The notes beneath the pieces are model-generated. The model made no database searches. It worked only from the letters and a program-made list of their open reading frames with translations, and had not been told where the DNA came from. A program made the translations under genes and the position numbers. Below, piece by piece: positions 7,835 through 14,602 of a stretch of DNA of 64,000 nt; the stretch's first letter is position 1; each line of letters opens with the position of its first letter. The stretch spans positions 1 through 64,000 of the forward strand of contig JAPLQI010000123.1 of the NCBI GenBank assembly GCA_026399755.1, read 5' to 3'. This stretch comes from Pseudomonadota bacterium (GTDB taxonomy: Bacteria > Pseudomonadota > Gammaproteobacteria > Burkholderiales > Chitinibacteraceae).

Positions 7835-8497
7835 TCAGGCAGCGAATTCTGCTGAAATGTACGCAACCAGGCTTTCTATTTCCGCCCGGGCTTTGCCGTT
7901 TGGCTCGTACTCAATTACGCTTTGCCCCGCGCCTAGGCTTCTGACATAGCTGAGGCGTTCGCACAGCCTGGCTGGGCAGACAGGCAGATACTTGGACAGC
8001 AGTTCGTCACTGTTGATCGCATCGGCCAGCTCGTTGGAATCCTGAATGGTTGGCAGCGGGTGAACTTTGTTAATCAGCACAGTGGCACGCGGGGCTTTGC
8101 CGATTTGCTCTTCGATGGACTGGCATAGCTCCAGCGCGGTTTTGAGTGCCCACATTTCTACGTGGCTGGCGGCCATGGGGATTAGCCATAAGTCGCATAC
8201 CAGCGCGGACTGACGGATTTCAATGGCATCGCGCCCGCCTGCGTCGACGATCACCAGATCAAATTTATTGGCCATGGCGATTAAATCCTGCCCCATGCGG
8301 CCATTCATATTGCAGACCGTAATGCGCGGGGTAATGCTTGCAGCTGAGCGTTCACGCTGCCACGCTGTTGCGCTGCCCTGGATGTCGGTATCCACTAAGC
8401 ACACTTCCAGCCCCGCTAATGCATAGGCCACGCCCAGATTGATCGCCGTAGTGGTCTTGCCTACACCGCCTTTTTCGTTTGCACACAGAATAATCAT
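7835..8497 (-). CDS. parA: ParA-family ATPase
   Basis: A 220-residue ParA/MinD-type ATPase. The deviant Walker A motif ANEKGGVGKTTTAINLG opens the protein, LVDTDIQGSATAW follows near residue 35, and Walker B is LVIVDAGGRD near residue 75. Plasmid ParA proteins of this short type lack an N-terminal helix-turn-helix and pair with a small RHH protein. The frame is open to 8626, but the extension translates a 62-bp palindrome into an Ile/Gln/Cys-rich oddity. The ATG at 8497, behind AAGGAACC, is the sensible start. A partition gene is unusual in a prophage with its own integrase. Confidence 0.88.
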   Translation of the reverse strand: MIILCANEKGGVGKTTTAINLGVAYALAGLEVCLVDTDIQGSATAWQRERSAASITPRITVCNMNGRMGQDLIAMANKFDLVIVDAGGRDAIEIRQSALVCDLWLIPMAASHVEMWALKTALELCQSIEEQIGKAPRATVLINKVHPLPTIQDSNELADAINSDELLSKYLPVCPARLCERLSYVRSLGAGQSVIEYEPNGKARAEIESLVAYISAEFAA

Positions 8498-8533
8498 GGT
8501 TGGTTCCTTGGGTTGAATGCAGTAAATGAATTG

Positions 8534-8595
8534 AATACTTTGCATGCATTGAATACATTGAATGTATTCAATGTATTCAATGCATGCAAAGTATT
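8534..8595. repeat. 62-bp near-perfect palindrome upstream of parA
   Basis: Two 30-base arms are exactly complementary, and only the two central bases (GT at 8564-8565) fail to pair. Inside are nested copies of ATTGAATRYA and the core TGAATGTATTCA (8559-8570). The same 12-mer occurs twice upstream of the next gene (9426-9437 and 9466-9477). It sits 36 bases before the parA start, where a centromere or operator would be expected. It could also fold as a strong hairpin in RNA. Confidence 0.9.
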
Positions 8596-8628
8596 GGAGG
8601 TAGTATTTTTGATTCTTATTTTTCAATT

Positions 8629-9411
8629 TTATGCAGCCACGCCGTCATAGCAGTCACAATCAATGTCTATATTGCTTTCTGTCTGAAATAAATTAAATTG
8701 ATTGTCAATGCTTTTAGCTAGGTCTCGCCATGCATAATTTCTGCCTAAGCCTTTTACTGATGTTAATTCGGCATTGTCTTCCATTGTGATTGCTCTCAGC
8801 ATTAATGCGGGATACTTACTTTTCAGCTGTAGAATTTCATTTTTTTTACTAGATGGACAAAAAAAACATGCAGATTTTCCAGGTTGATTTAACCCTGCGC
8901 GTTTAATTGCCGCCACACATTCGTCTCGCCCCCAGCCCCATTCGATTAATAAATACTGGTAATCATATTTATTATCGGATAATATTTTGGCACGCCTTTC
9001 TTCGTCAGCGTCATAGCCAATTAATTTAATTACTTTCCCGCCTTGTCTCCAGTGTTGGATTGCTGGTGGCCAGTTATTGATATACTTATCTTGTGGATAG
9101 CGCTTAAATTTCAGGCTGCAAGATTTATATCCGTAGGCAATGCTTGGCAGCATTTTTCCTTCTATGCATTTTTGCTCTAGCGTGATTTTGTCGCCGTATT
9201 GATTAACTTGCTGAACAGTGATGATATTTGGGAATCCTATTGATACGCACCACTCTGAAGTGTCTTGGATATCAATATAAGTTTCTGGCAATTCAGCCCC
9301 TGTGTCTGCAAATAATATCAAATCAGGGCGAATACTTCGTTCAAATAGGCCGACTAATAGAGCCTTACTATTTGTGCCCCCGCCATAAGAAACAACGATA
9401 AGATTTTTCAT
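8629..9411 (-). CDS. PP-loop ATPase, PAPS-reductase-like family protein
   Basis: A 260-residue protein of the phosphoadenosine-phosphosulfate reductase / adenine nucleotide alpha hydrolase superfamily. The PP-loop is VVSYGGGTNSKALL at residues 5-18, followed by FADTGAELPETY near residue 34. A Cys pair in GKSACFFCPSSKKNE near residue 192 may bind metal. Housekeeping PAPS reductase is not expected in a phage, and relatives in phages are of unknown function. DndC-like DNA sulfur transferases share the fold. The ATG at 9411 follows AAGGATAGAG. Upstream are the TGAATGTATTCA repeats shared with parA. Confidence 0.75.
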   Translation of the reverse strand: MKNLIVVSYGGGTNSKALLVGLFERSIRPDLILFADTGAELPETYIDIQDTSEWCVSIGFPNIITVQQVNQYGDKITLEQKCIEGKMLPSIAYGYKSCSLKFKRYPQDKYINNWPPAIQHWRQGGKVIKLIGYDADEERRAKILSDNKYDYQYLLIEWGWGRDECVAAIKRAGLNQPGKSACFFCPSSKKNEILQLKSKYPALMLRAITMEDNAELTSVKGLGRNYAWRDLAKSIDNQFNLFQTESNIDIDCDCYDGVAA

Positions 9412-9425
9412 TTTCTCTATCCTTG

Positions 9426-9485
9426 TGAATGTATTCAATGTATATATTGAATAATGTGTATTCATTGAATGTATTCACTGCATAC
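9426..9485. promoter_or_regulatory. Repeat cluster sharing the parA palindrome motif
   Basis: TGAATGTATTCA occurs exactly at 9426-9437 and 9466-9477, with degenerate copies (ATTGAATAATG, GTGTATTCATTG) between them. This is the same 12-base core found at the centre of the palindrome at 8534-8595. The cluster lies directly before the PP-loop gene start. It may be an operator or part of a centromere bound by the RHH protein. Confidence 0.65.
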
Positions 9486-9525
9486 AAATGATTAAGGCCC
9501 GATTTTTTGTATGCCTCACTATTTT

Positions 9526-10101
9526 TTATTGCTGATTAATGTGAAGCCAAGGCGATAGTTTTTTTATTTTTTCTATCAGTAGATGGTGTAAGGCGATTAA
9601 CTCTGGGCGTTGCGCGATAAATTTTTTCCAAGCGTGATCTGTGGCCTTGTTGACGTCTGTTGCCATTGCAAGGTCTGTTAGTTTGTGAAGAAGTCGTTGT
9701 TGTGCTTCTTTTGTATAGAACTCCAGATCATCGGGAGTGTTGATGTAGCGATTTCTGATTGCAATGGGAAAGGTTGCGGCAACAAGGGTAATTCGATCTT
9801 CAACGCTTGTTAGCGCAGAGAAGGTTTCTTTTATGGCGAGTTCGCATTGTTCTTTAGTGCTTGCTAACTTGTCTTCCTCTGTCATTTTTAACTCAGCGGC
9901 TTTGGTATGGGTGCTTGCCAGTGCGCGCAGCAGTGCTTCTGCTTTGCTGAGGATTTCAATTTCTTGGCGCGTGAAGCCGTTGCGATGCTGTTTGAGTTCT
10001 GAGCTAATGCCGCCGGCAATGCGCTTGATTTGTGTACTGTGGCGGGTAAGGGTTTTTGCGTTAATTAGCGTGTTCTTTGCAATCTCGGTTGCTGTTCTCA
10101 T
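9526..10101 (-). CDS. Hypothetical phage early protein
   Basis: A 191-residue protein predicted to be almost wholly alpha-helical, with heptad-like stretches (residues 40-105) rich in Lys, Glu and Leu. No catalytic motif or transmembrane segment is seen and I recognise no family. It begins MRTATEI, nearly the same as the first gene of this operon (MRTATDI at 12927). That may reflect a shared translation-initiation segment. It lies in the left early operon. Confidence 0.6.
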   Translation of the reverse strand: MRTATEIAKNTLINAKTLTRHSTQIKRIAGGISSELKQHRNGFTRQEIEILSKAEALLRALASTHTKAAELKMTEEDKLASTKEQCELAIKETFSALTSVEDRITLVAATFPIAIRNRYINTPDDLEFYTKEAQQRLLHKLTDLAMATDVNKATDHAWKKFIAQRPELIALHHLLIEKIKKLSPWLHINQQ

Positions 10102-10110
10102 GGTCTGCTC

Positions 10111-10362
10111 CTAATGCCGCGCTGCGGCGTTTAACCCGGCTATATTCAGTTGCTTTGTCTTGGGCTTATCAGCTGCAATGGCTGGGGATGGAATGCCGCC
10201 AAGTCGGCGCTCTACCTGTGCACGGCCGATTAATGGCAGGCCGATGGCGTTGTTGATGAATTCAAAGCCATTGGCGTGAAGCCAGGCGCTAATGCGCTTT
10301 TTATTTTTCCAGCCTGTCATAGCTTGCAGTTCTTCAAGGCTGAGCCAGATCGTGGTGTTCAT
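10111..10362 (-). CDS. DUF4224-like small DNA-binding protein, excisionase candidate
   Basis: An 83-residue protein opening with IWLSLEELQAMTGWKN, then ISAWLHANGFEF and GLPLIGRAQVERRLGG. This matches the layout of DUF4224 proteins, small winged-helix-like phage proteins often encoded near integrases. An excisionase or transcriptional role is plausible but unproven. The frame is open to 10446, but the ATG at 10362 overlaps the TGA of the upstream 70-residue gene in an ATGA junction. That marks the translationally coupled start. Confidence 0.7.
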   Translation of the reverse strand: MNTTIWLSLEELQAMTGWKNKKRISAWLHANGFEFINNAIGLPLIGRAQVERRLGGIPSPAIAADKPKTKQLNIAGLNAAARH

Positions 10363-10571
10363 TTGCTTTGTACTTGTGAATTGGTGACCAGTAGCTGGTA
10401 AAGCTGGCTTTGCATTGCACGCAGGCCAGCTGCCGTTTTTAGCCACTTCTGGTAAATTTCGATTGCATCAGGGCTGTCTTCCCATTCCCCATCTGTGCTG
10501 TTTGCTGCGCGGATGATTTTCGCCTCTGCTTCCAGCAGCTCAGCGGCAGTGATCAGCAGGCTCATTGCCAT
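10359..10571 (-). CDS. Small hypothetical early protein
   Basis: A 70-residue acidic-to-neutral helical protein with the segment GEWEDSPDAIEIYQKWLKTAAGL. No family is recognised. It overlaps both neighbours: its start lies inside the end of the upstream 57-residue gene and its stop shares ATGA with the DUF4224 gene. An alternative ATG at 10565 would remove two residues. Tight overlaps on both sides support a real gene in a coupled cluster. Confidence 0.6.
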   Translation of the reverse strand: MAMSLLITAAELLEAEAKIIRAANSTDGEWEDSPDAIEIYQKWLKTAAGLRAMQSQLYQLLVTNSQVQSK

Positions 10572-10735
10572 ACCTCTTTTGTCCGCTGAATAAGCAATGC
10601 GTTTTCTTCCAGGTTGTGGCGAGCTGCACGGCGCTTGGCGAATAACTCTGTGTTGTTCTGTAGCATGGCCTGCTCTGCTGCGCGTTGGTCACGCTCTCTG
10701 ACAATCTTCTCAATGGTGATGGGTTTGGTTTTCAT
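10562..10735 (-). CDS. Small hypothetical early protein
   Basis: A 57-residue basic helical protein starting MKTKPITIEKIVRERDQRA. The longer frame to 10777 lies inside the kinase gene. The ATG at 10735 forms an ATGA overlap with the kinase stop, so that start is preferred. It has charged heptads (RERDQRAAEQAML) that could form a short coiled coil. Function unknown. Confidence 0.55.
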   Translation of the reverse strand: MKTKPITIEKIVRERDQRAAEQAMLQNNTELFAKRRAARHNLEENALLIQRTKEVWQ

Positions 10736-11391
10736 ACGGCAGCCTCGCTGCAGGGCGCTGGCGCTTCGGCTCCCCATAGCACCGTTTCATAGAACAGCTC
10801 AGTAAGGTCATGCAGGGTTTGGATGCTTCCGCTGTTGTCTAGCCAGCGGTCGATAAAATATTGATCAATACCTGCTTCTGATAGATGCGAGCTGCGTGGC
10901 TGATGGCGCGGATTAGTGATTTTCCAGATATCTGCACGATAGGGTTTGCCAGATATTGCTACGGCTTCATTATTAAAGCGCAGATCAGAAATGACGATAT
11001 TTCCATCGGTTGCCTGCAGGTTATTTTTTAAGGCATTAATAAAGTAATTAGGTTGTTTGGCCCGGCGAAAATCTCCCCAACACTGCATAATCCAGCGAGG
11101 AGAACGAGGGCAATAATTGAAAGAAGTTTCATTGCTGCCAGTTTCTTTATTCACAAAAGAAATAAACTCAACATTTTTACAATAAATCAGCATCAATTTG
11201 CTGGTTTCAATTTCTTTTGTTTCACGATTGGTAAATACGCTTTCATCCAGACTAAAAGCATCACAAACTTCTTTGCGTAATACATCAGCAAATGCCATTT
11301 TTTTGAAATTGTGCCGATGTACTAAATAATCAGCCACCGTGTCTTTGCCCGCTCCGGCTGCGCCAGTTAGTGCAATGATGATTTTAGTCAT
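10732..11391 (-). CDS. Deoxynucleoside monophosphate kinase
   Basis: A 219-residue P-loop kinase related to phage T4 gp1, which phosphorylates dNMPs to dNDPs. The P-loop is ALTGAAGAGKDTVADYL at residues 7-23, and SDLRFNNEA near residue 138 is the conserved Asp/Arg segment of this family. RWIMQCWGDFRR near residue 97 matches the usual lid-proximal region. It probably boosts dNTP supply during lytic growth, or activates a modified nucleotide. It starts inside the end of the 64-residue membrane protein gene and is coupled to the small genes downstream. Confidence 0.85.
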   Translation of the reverse strand: MTKIIIALTGAAGAGKDTVADYLVHRHNFKKMAFADVLRKEVCDAFSLDESVFTNRETKEIETSKLMLIYCKNVEFISFVNKETGSNETSFNYCPRSPRWIMQCWGDFRRAKQPNYFINALKNNLQATDGNIVISDLRFNNEAVAISGKPYRADIWKITNPRHQPRSSHLSEAGIDQYFIDRWLDNSGSIQTLHDLTELFYETVLWGAEAPAPCSEAAV

Positions 11392-11582
11392 GGTTGTTCC
11401 TCAGTAAATTCAGGAGTAATGGCAATTAATAATGTTGAAAATATATATACAAAGCCAAGCAATGTTATGGATGCATAAGCGCTATTTTCTGGGGGTTTCA
11501 CAGCAATCAAAATATAAGCAATAGCGAGCCATGAGATTGCAATTAAAAAAAGCACGGTAAGAGTAATGATTAAATTTCGCAT
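11388..11582 (-). CDS. Small two-helix membrane protein
   Basis: A 64-residue protein with two transmembrane segments (LIITLTVLFLIAISWLAIAY at residues 4-23 and a second at about 37-56) and an acidic tail. It overlaps the 48-residue gene upstream by 13 bases and the kinase gene downstream by four. An inner-membrane location is predicted. Function unknown. Position in the early operon makes a late holin role unlikely. Confidence 0.6.
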   Translation of the reverse strand: MRNLIITLTVLFLIAISWLAIAYILIAVKPPENSAYASITLLGFVYIFSTLLIAITPEFTEEQP

Positions 11583-11716
11583 GATAAAAACCGCTTAACC
11601 GCGATGATTTCTGCGCCATCATCACTGAATTGCATATGCCAGCCACGGCTCTTTAAATGCTTTAATTCGTGAAGGTCTTCACTGAGTGCTGCAAAGTTTA
11701 ATTTAATGATTGTCAT
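11570..11716 (-). CDS. Small early protein (48 residues)
   Basis: The ATG at 11716 opens a 48-residue frame beginning MTIIKLNFAALSEDLHELK and ending LSCEI. It overlaps the start of the membrane-protein gene by 13 bases. A still smaller frame upstream (11713-11766, ending HFWGRP) stops in an ATGA overlap with this start, which hints at a leader peptide. The chain of overlaps supports translation. No homologue is recalled and function is unknown. Confidence 0.5.
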   Translation of the reverse strand: MTIIKLNFAALSEDLHELKHLKSRGWHMQFSDDGAEIIAVKRFLSCEI

Positions 11717-11790
11717 GGCCTGCCCCAGAAATGGAAAAGTTCACTTACATCGCACAGCATCCGCACGGCAGATGCTGGACGTTGGAAGCG

Positions 11791-12579
11791 TTACACGTTG
11801 CCGAAATAAACTGGCACTTGGGATTCTTCTTCAACCTGTTTGATTAATGCTTTTGTGGCGACTTCGAGTGCTTTATCCGGGCGGTTTAGTTCATACCAAA
11901 GGCTAAGCGCGCCAGATTCGCGGTTAATGCGGAAGCGTAATTTCGCTTCAATAAAGAAAGCCGGGCCATCGCCAATAAAGGGTTGTACGCCAATGCCAAA
12001 GGTTTCAAATAAAGCTAATTTGCCTTTGGTTTGGTCGGTGCCTTCTTCAACATATTCAAATTGAACCTGGCCATTTTGAATTTTTGTTGCGCTGCGAAAG
12101 CGCACGGTGCTGGTCATTTCGAGATTTGTGCAAAATTCAAGCAGATCTGCTGCTGAAGGGTATTTTTTCTCTGGCTCGCTTGGATCAGTGCAAGAGATAT
12201 TGGCAATATTGTTTTCAAGAAAATGAGCAAACTGTTCTTGATTCATTTTCTGTTTGTCGTTTTGCAGCCAATTAACCCAATCGACTGTTTTTGCTGGTTC
12301 GTAGTGGGCAATAAAATCACTAAAGCCAGCCTCAATTCCATCGTTTCCATTCAAAATAGCTTTGAATTTAACGCGGTTTTTATCGTAATCCGCATCCACA
12401 ATTAAATGAGTGTTGCCCATTTTGCGCGCTGGGGTTGTGCGTAAGTGGCTTAGTTCTTTTAATGTCCATGCGCCGTCTTGCATTGGCAGGAATGCAATGG
12501 ACAGGCCATTTACAAGCTGAATAAATGGCTGTTTAGCAGCGTTTAAAGCGGATTCAATTTGATTTTTCTGGTCTGACAT
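11791..12579 (-). CDS. DUF2303 (YfdQ-like) phage protein
   Basis: A 262-residue protein resembling DUF2303 proteins such as E. coli YfdQ. Its features are the early KELSHLRTTPARKMGNTHL region, a central DFIAHYEPAKTVDWVNWL, FAHFLENNIANI, and a beta-rich C-terminal half with GIGVQPFIGDGPAFFIEAKLR. Many temperate phages carry it in the early-left operon, but its role is not established. It is encoded just after the first gene of the pL transcript, so it should be expressed early. No signal peptide or membrane segment. Confidence 0.75.
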   Translation of the reverse strand: MSDQKNQIESALNAAKQPFIQLVNGLSIAFLPMQDGAWTLKELSHLRTTPARKMGNTHLIVDADYDKNRVKFKAILNGNDGIEAGFSDFIAHYEPAKTVDWVNWLQNDKQKMNQEQFAHFLENNIANISCTDPSEPEKKYPSAADLLEFCTNLEMTSTVRFRSATKIQNGQVQFEYVEEGTDQTKGKLALFETFGIGVQPFIGDGPAFFIEAKLRFRINRESGALSLWYELNRPDKALEVATKALIKQVEEESQVPVYFGNV

Positions 12580-12594
12580 GGTGGTTCTCTTTAG

Positions 12595-12927
12595 TTAAGC
12601 TGCTTTTTGCAGCGCTGGGGTGGAAGTGGTTACCGCTGTCAGGTCTAAATTGCGCTGACGTGGGTCTTGGCGGGACAAGCTGCCGCTTGGGGATACAAAC
12701 ATCAGGGTCTGACTCTTCGCTAATTGCGGGATGCTGGATTTGATTTCATCCACCACCGTTACCGCACAATCGCCTTTACTTGCCGGGCTGATAGAGATCT
12801 TCAGCGTGATATGGCCTTTTTTCCCTGTGGCTACAACGGCATTGGTGAGCGTTGCGAGCTCTTCGCTTAGCTCTTCGGTCATTTCGCCTGCACGGATATC
12901 GCGCAGGATGTCTGTTGCTGTTCGCAT
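12595..12927 (-). CDS. Hypothetical protein, first gene of the pL operon
   Basis: A 110-residue protein starting MRTATDILRDIRAGEMTEEL. The central part (HITLKISISPASKGDCAVTVVDEIKSS, residues 38-64) is beta-rich, and the end SGSLSRQDPRQRNLDL is typical of small proteins that accompany DUF2303 in phages. The frame is open to 13077 but that would include the promoter and operators, so the ATG at 12927 is chosen. It lies 16 bases before DUF2303 and is probably co-expressed with it. Function unknown. Confidence 0.65.
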   Translation of the reverse strand: MRTATDILRDIRAGEMTEELSEELATLTNAVVATGKKGHITLKISISPASKGDCAVTVVDEIKSSIPQLAKSQTLMFVSPSGSLSRQDPRQRNLDLTAVTTSTPALQKAA

Positions 12928-12950
12928 TTGGCTGGGCCTTGTGGTTGGTT

Positions 12951-13011
12951 CAATAGCTAACGTAATTAAATATAGCTCTTGAAATATAGCCCGGTCAATA
13001 GCAAACGCAAT
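12951..13011 (-). promoter_or_regulatory. pL-like promoter with two repressor operators
   Basis: Reading the minus strand, TTGACC (12998-12993) and TATATT (12974-12969) are separated by 18 bases, a good sigma-70 promoter for the left operon. CAATAGCAAACGCAAT (12996-13011) overlaps the -35 and CAATAGCTAACGTAAT (12951-12966) lies just past the -10. The same motif occurs three times between cI and cro. This is strong evidence for repressor control. Confidence 0.75.
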
Positions 13012-13039
13012 ATTTTTTAATAATTTGAAATTTAGGACG

Positions 13040-13064
13040 AAAAAAAACCACCGCTTAGGTGGTT
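13040..13064 (-). terminator. Terminator of the cI-lipoprotein transcript
   Basis: On the minus strand AACCACC-TAAGC-GGTGGTT is followed by a run of Ts (A-run 13040-13047 on the plus strand). It would stop transcription after the lipoprotein gene and insulate pL from the repressor transcript. Confidence 0.75.
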
Positions 13065-13126
13065 TGTTCTGTTGCACATAACAGAAAAGCCCATATGGGC
13101 TTTAGGGTTTAGGTATTAAGAAGGGC

Positions 13127-13483
13127 TTACTCGCATCCTAGCGTCATCGCTTCAATTGAAGATTTTGGCGTTATGGTTGCTCCGCCACCAAGGTAAAAAT
13201 CAGCAGATGACCCAGTTCCCATTGTTTTTATATGGGCAATTGCCCAATGTGCTGGGCCATTGAGTATTACAACTTCTATGGGTTCTTTGCCTGTGTTTAC
13301 TACCTTGGAACGTAGTGAGCCCAGCGCGTAGCTATCGGCATTTCGATCAATGCAGACTGCTAATGCCAGAGGGGAGAGTTTGCTTGTGAATGCACTATAG
13401 GGACCGTTTTTTAGTATGTCAGTGTGCGTTGCACATGCATTTAGCAGTGTCACAGCAATTATCGTTATTGCTTGTTTTTTCAC
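13127..13483 (-). CDS. Prophage lipoprotein encoded directly downstream of the repressor
   Basis: A 118-residue predicted lipoprotein: signal MKKQAITIIAVTLLNAC with lipobox LLNAC, a GTG start behind AGGGA, and a beta-rich mature domain with two more Cys residues (VCIDRNAD, TLGCE). It starts 23 bases after the cI stop and ends before a terminator, so it should be made in the lysogen with the repressor. Small lipoproteins in this position in other temperate phages (for example Ltp of Streptococcus phage TP-J34) block superinfection. That role is inferred from position. I do not recognise the family. Confidence 0.72.
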   Translation of the reverse strand: MKKQAITIIAVTLLNACATHTDILKNGPYSAFTSKLSPLALAVCIDRNADSYALGSLRSKVVNTGKEPIEVVILNGPAHWAIAHIKTMGTGSSADFYLGGGATITPKSSIEAMTLGCE

Positions 13484-13506
13484 CGTACAGTCCCTGTGTG
13501 TGCTGG

Positions 13507-14205
13507 TTAAATTCCGCCGCTTACGGCAATGACTCGCCCAATGATCTGAATTTTATCGACGAATTCAGCAGGGATATGGCGGTCTGGGTATTTGTTTTTG
13601 TCTGCGTTATCAGAGCAAATGCGTAGAGCACCATCGATTTCTTTGTGTACGCGCTTTACAAATACTTCACCTTCAATCGCTAGGGCGTAGACTTTTCCTT
13701 CGCTGATATTGTTTTGGCAATAGTCTACTACCAGACTGTCCCCATCTAAAATGCGTGGCTCCATACTGTTGCCATCTGCAACCATGGTTGCAGCGCATTT
13801 TGGGTCTATACCCACTCGGCTGGCCCATTTACGACGGAATGCTTGTTGTTGTCCTTTGTAGTCAACCTCCCACACTAAATTGCCACTCCCAGCTGACAGC
13901 TTTATGTCTAGTGATGGGATAAAAACGTAGATGTCTGGATCTAGCTCGTCTTCGTTATCCCATACTTGAATAGGGCGCAGCGATGTTGTGTTTACGCCGG
14001 TCATGGGGCCTTTGCCTTGTTCTAGCCATAGCGGATTACATTGCAGTGCCTCGGCCAGTGCAACAACAGCATTAGTGCTTTTATTTCGCCCAGACTCAAA
14101 CAGGGCAATGGTCGGTTGCGCAACGCCCGCCCGTTTTGCCACTTCCCCTTGTGTTAAGCCTAGTTCTTGCCGACGTTGTCGGACTCTGTCTGAAAATGTA
14201 CTCAT
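13507..14205 (-). CDS. cI-type repressor (HTH-XRE and S24 peptidase)
   Basis: A 232-residue lysogeny repressor. Residues 5-60 form an XRE helix-turn-helix (LGLTQGEVAKRAGVAQPTIAL). The C-terminal S24/LexA-like domain has the catalytic Ser in DGNSMEPRI and Lys in VFVKRVHK, and a likely self-cleavage Ala-Gly in KLSAGSGN. It should therefore be inactivated by RecA-stimulated autocleavage after DNA damage. It is divergent from cro, with five operator copies in the two control regions. Confidence 0.92.
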   Translation of the reverse strand: MSTFSDRVRQRRQELGLTQGEVAKRAGVAQPTIALFESGRNKSTNAVVALAEALQCNPLWLEQGKGPMTGVNTTSLRPIQVWDNEDELDPDIYVFIPSLDIKLSAGSGNLVWEVDYKGQQQAFRRKWASRVGIDPKCAATMVADGNSMEPRILDGDSLVVDYCQNNISEGKVYALAIEGEVFVKRVHKEIDGALRICSDNADKNKYPDRHIPAEFVDKIQIIGRVIAVSGGI

Positions 14206-14271
14206 ATAGCGATTGTAATACCTATATAAATTACGATGGCTATTGCGAAATAATAGCTAATGAAATATATT
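14205..14271 (+). promoter_or_regulatory. pR promoter and three operators between cI and cro
   Basis: TTGCGA (14243-14248) and TATATT (14266-14271) are 17 bases apart and point to cro. Operator-like sites are TATAGCGATTGTAAT (14205-14219), the inverted CAATAGCCATCGTAAT (14230-14245, minus strand) and AATAGCTAATGAAAT (14252-14266), the last lying inside the pR spacer. Together with the pL sites the consensus is approximately CAATAGCNANCGNAAT. The leftward promoter for cI is probably here too but is less clear. Confidence 0.75.
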
Positions 14272-14278
14272 TGAGTGC

Positions 14279-14497
14279 ATGAACTGGACAACACTCATCA
14301 AAACGGTAATTAACCGAGGCTACACCCAGCAGCAAATCGCTGAGCTGGTGCAGTGTCGGCAGCCAACTATAAGCGCGCTGCTTAATGGTGGTCGTGGCAA
14401 GCGCATTAGTTGGGAGCTGGGTGATGCTTTGCTAAAGCTAGAGCAAAGCACGCGTGAAGCACCAAAGTCTTCCTCCTCTGGCGTTGTTTCCGCATAA
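14279..14497 (+). CDS. Cro-like regulator
   Basis: A 72-residue helix-turn-helix protein: YTQQQIAELVQCRQPTISALLNGG (residues 15-38) is the DNA-binding unit, and a Ser-rich tail follows. It is the first gene rightward of the operators and divergent from cI, the position of cro. It should repress cI and the early promoters during lytic growth. A terminator follows 12 bases after its stop. Confidence 0.82.
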   Translation: MNWTTLIKTVINRGYTQQQIAELVQCRQPTISALLNGGRGKRISWELGDALLKLEQSTREAPKSSSSGVVSA

Positions 14498-14508
14498 ACG
14501 CTGGTTTT

Positions 14509-14529
14509 GCCGGTTTATCCGGCTTTTTT
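14509..14529 (+). terminator. Intrinsic terminator after cro
   Basis: GCCGG-TTTAT-CCGGC stem followed by TTTTTT. It separates cro from the CII-family gene, like tR1 of lambda, so downstream expression needs read-through or another promoter. Confidence 0.8.
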
Positions 14530-14602
14530 ACACCTCGTTGTTGTTGCTGACTTTAGATGACAACCATTTTTTTAAATACGTTTGCCGACCAAAGGAAATA
14601 AC

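Noticed and set aside
8498-8626. N-terminal extension of ParA rich in Ile, Gln and Cys
   Set aside because: It is the translation of the 62-bp palindrome. The ATG at 8497 directly before the Walker A motif has a ribosome site and fits family length.
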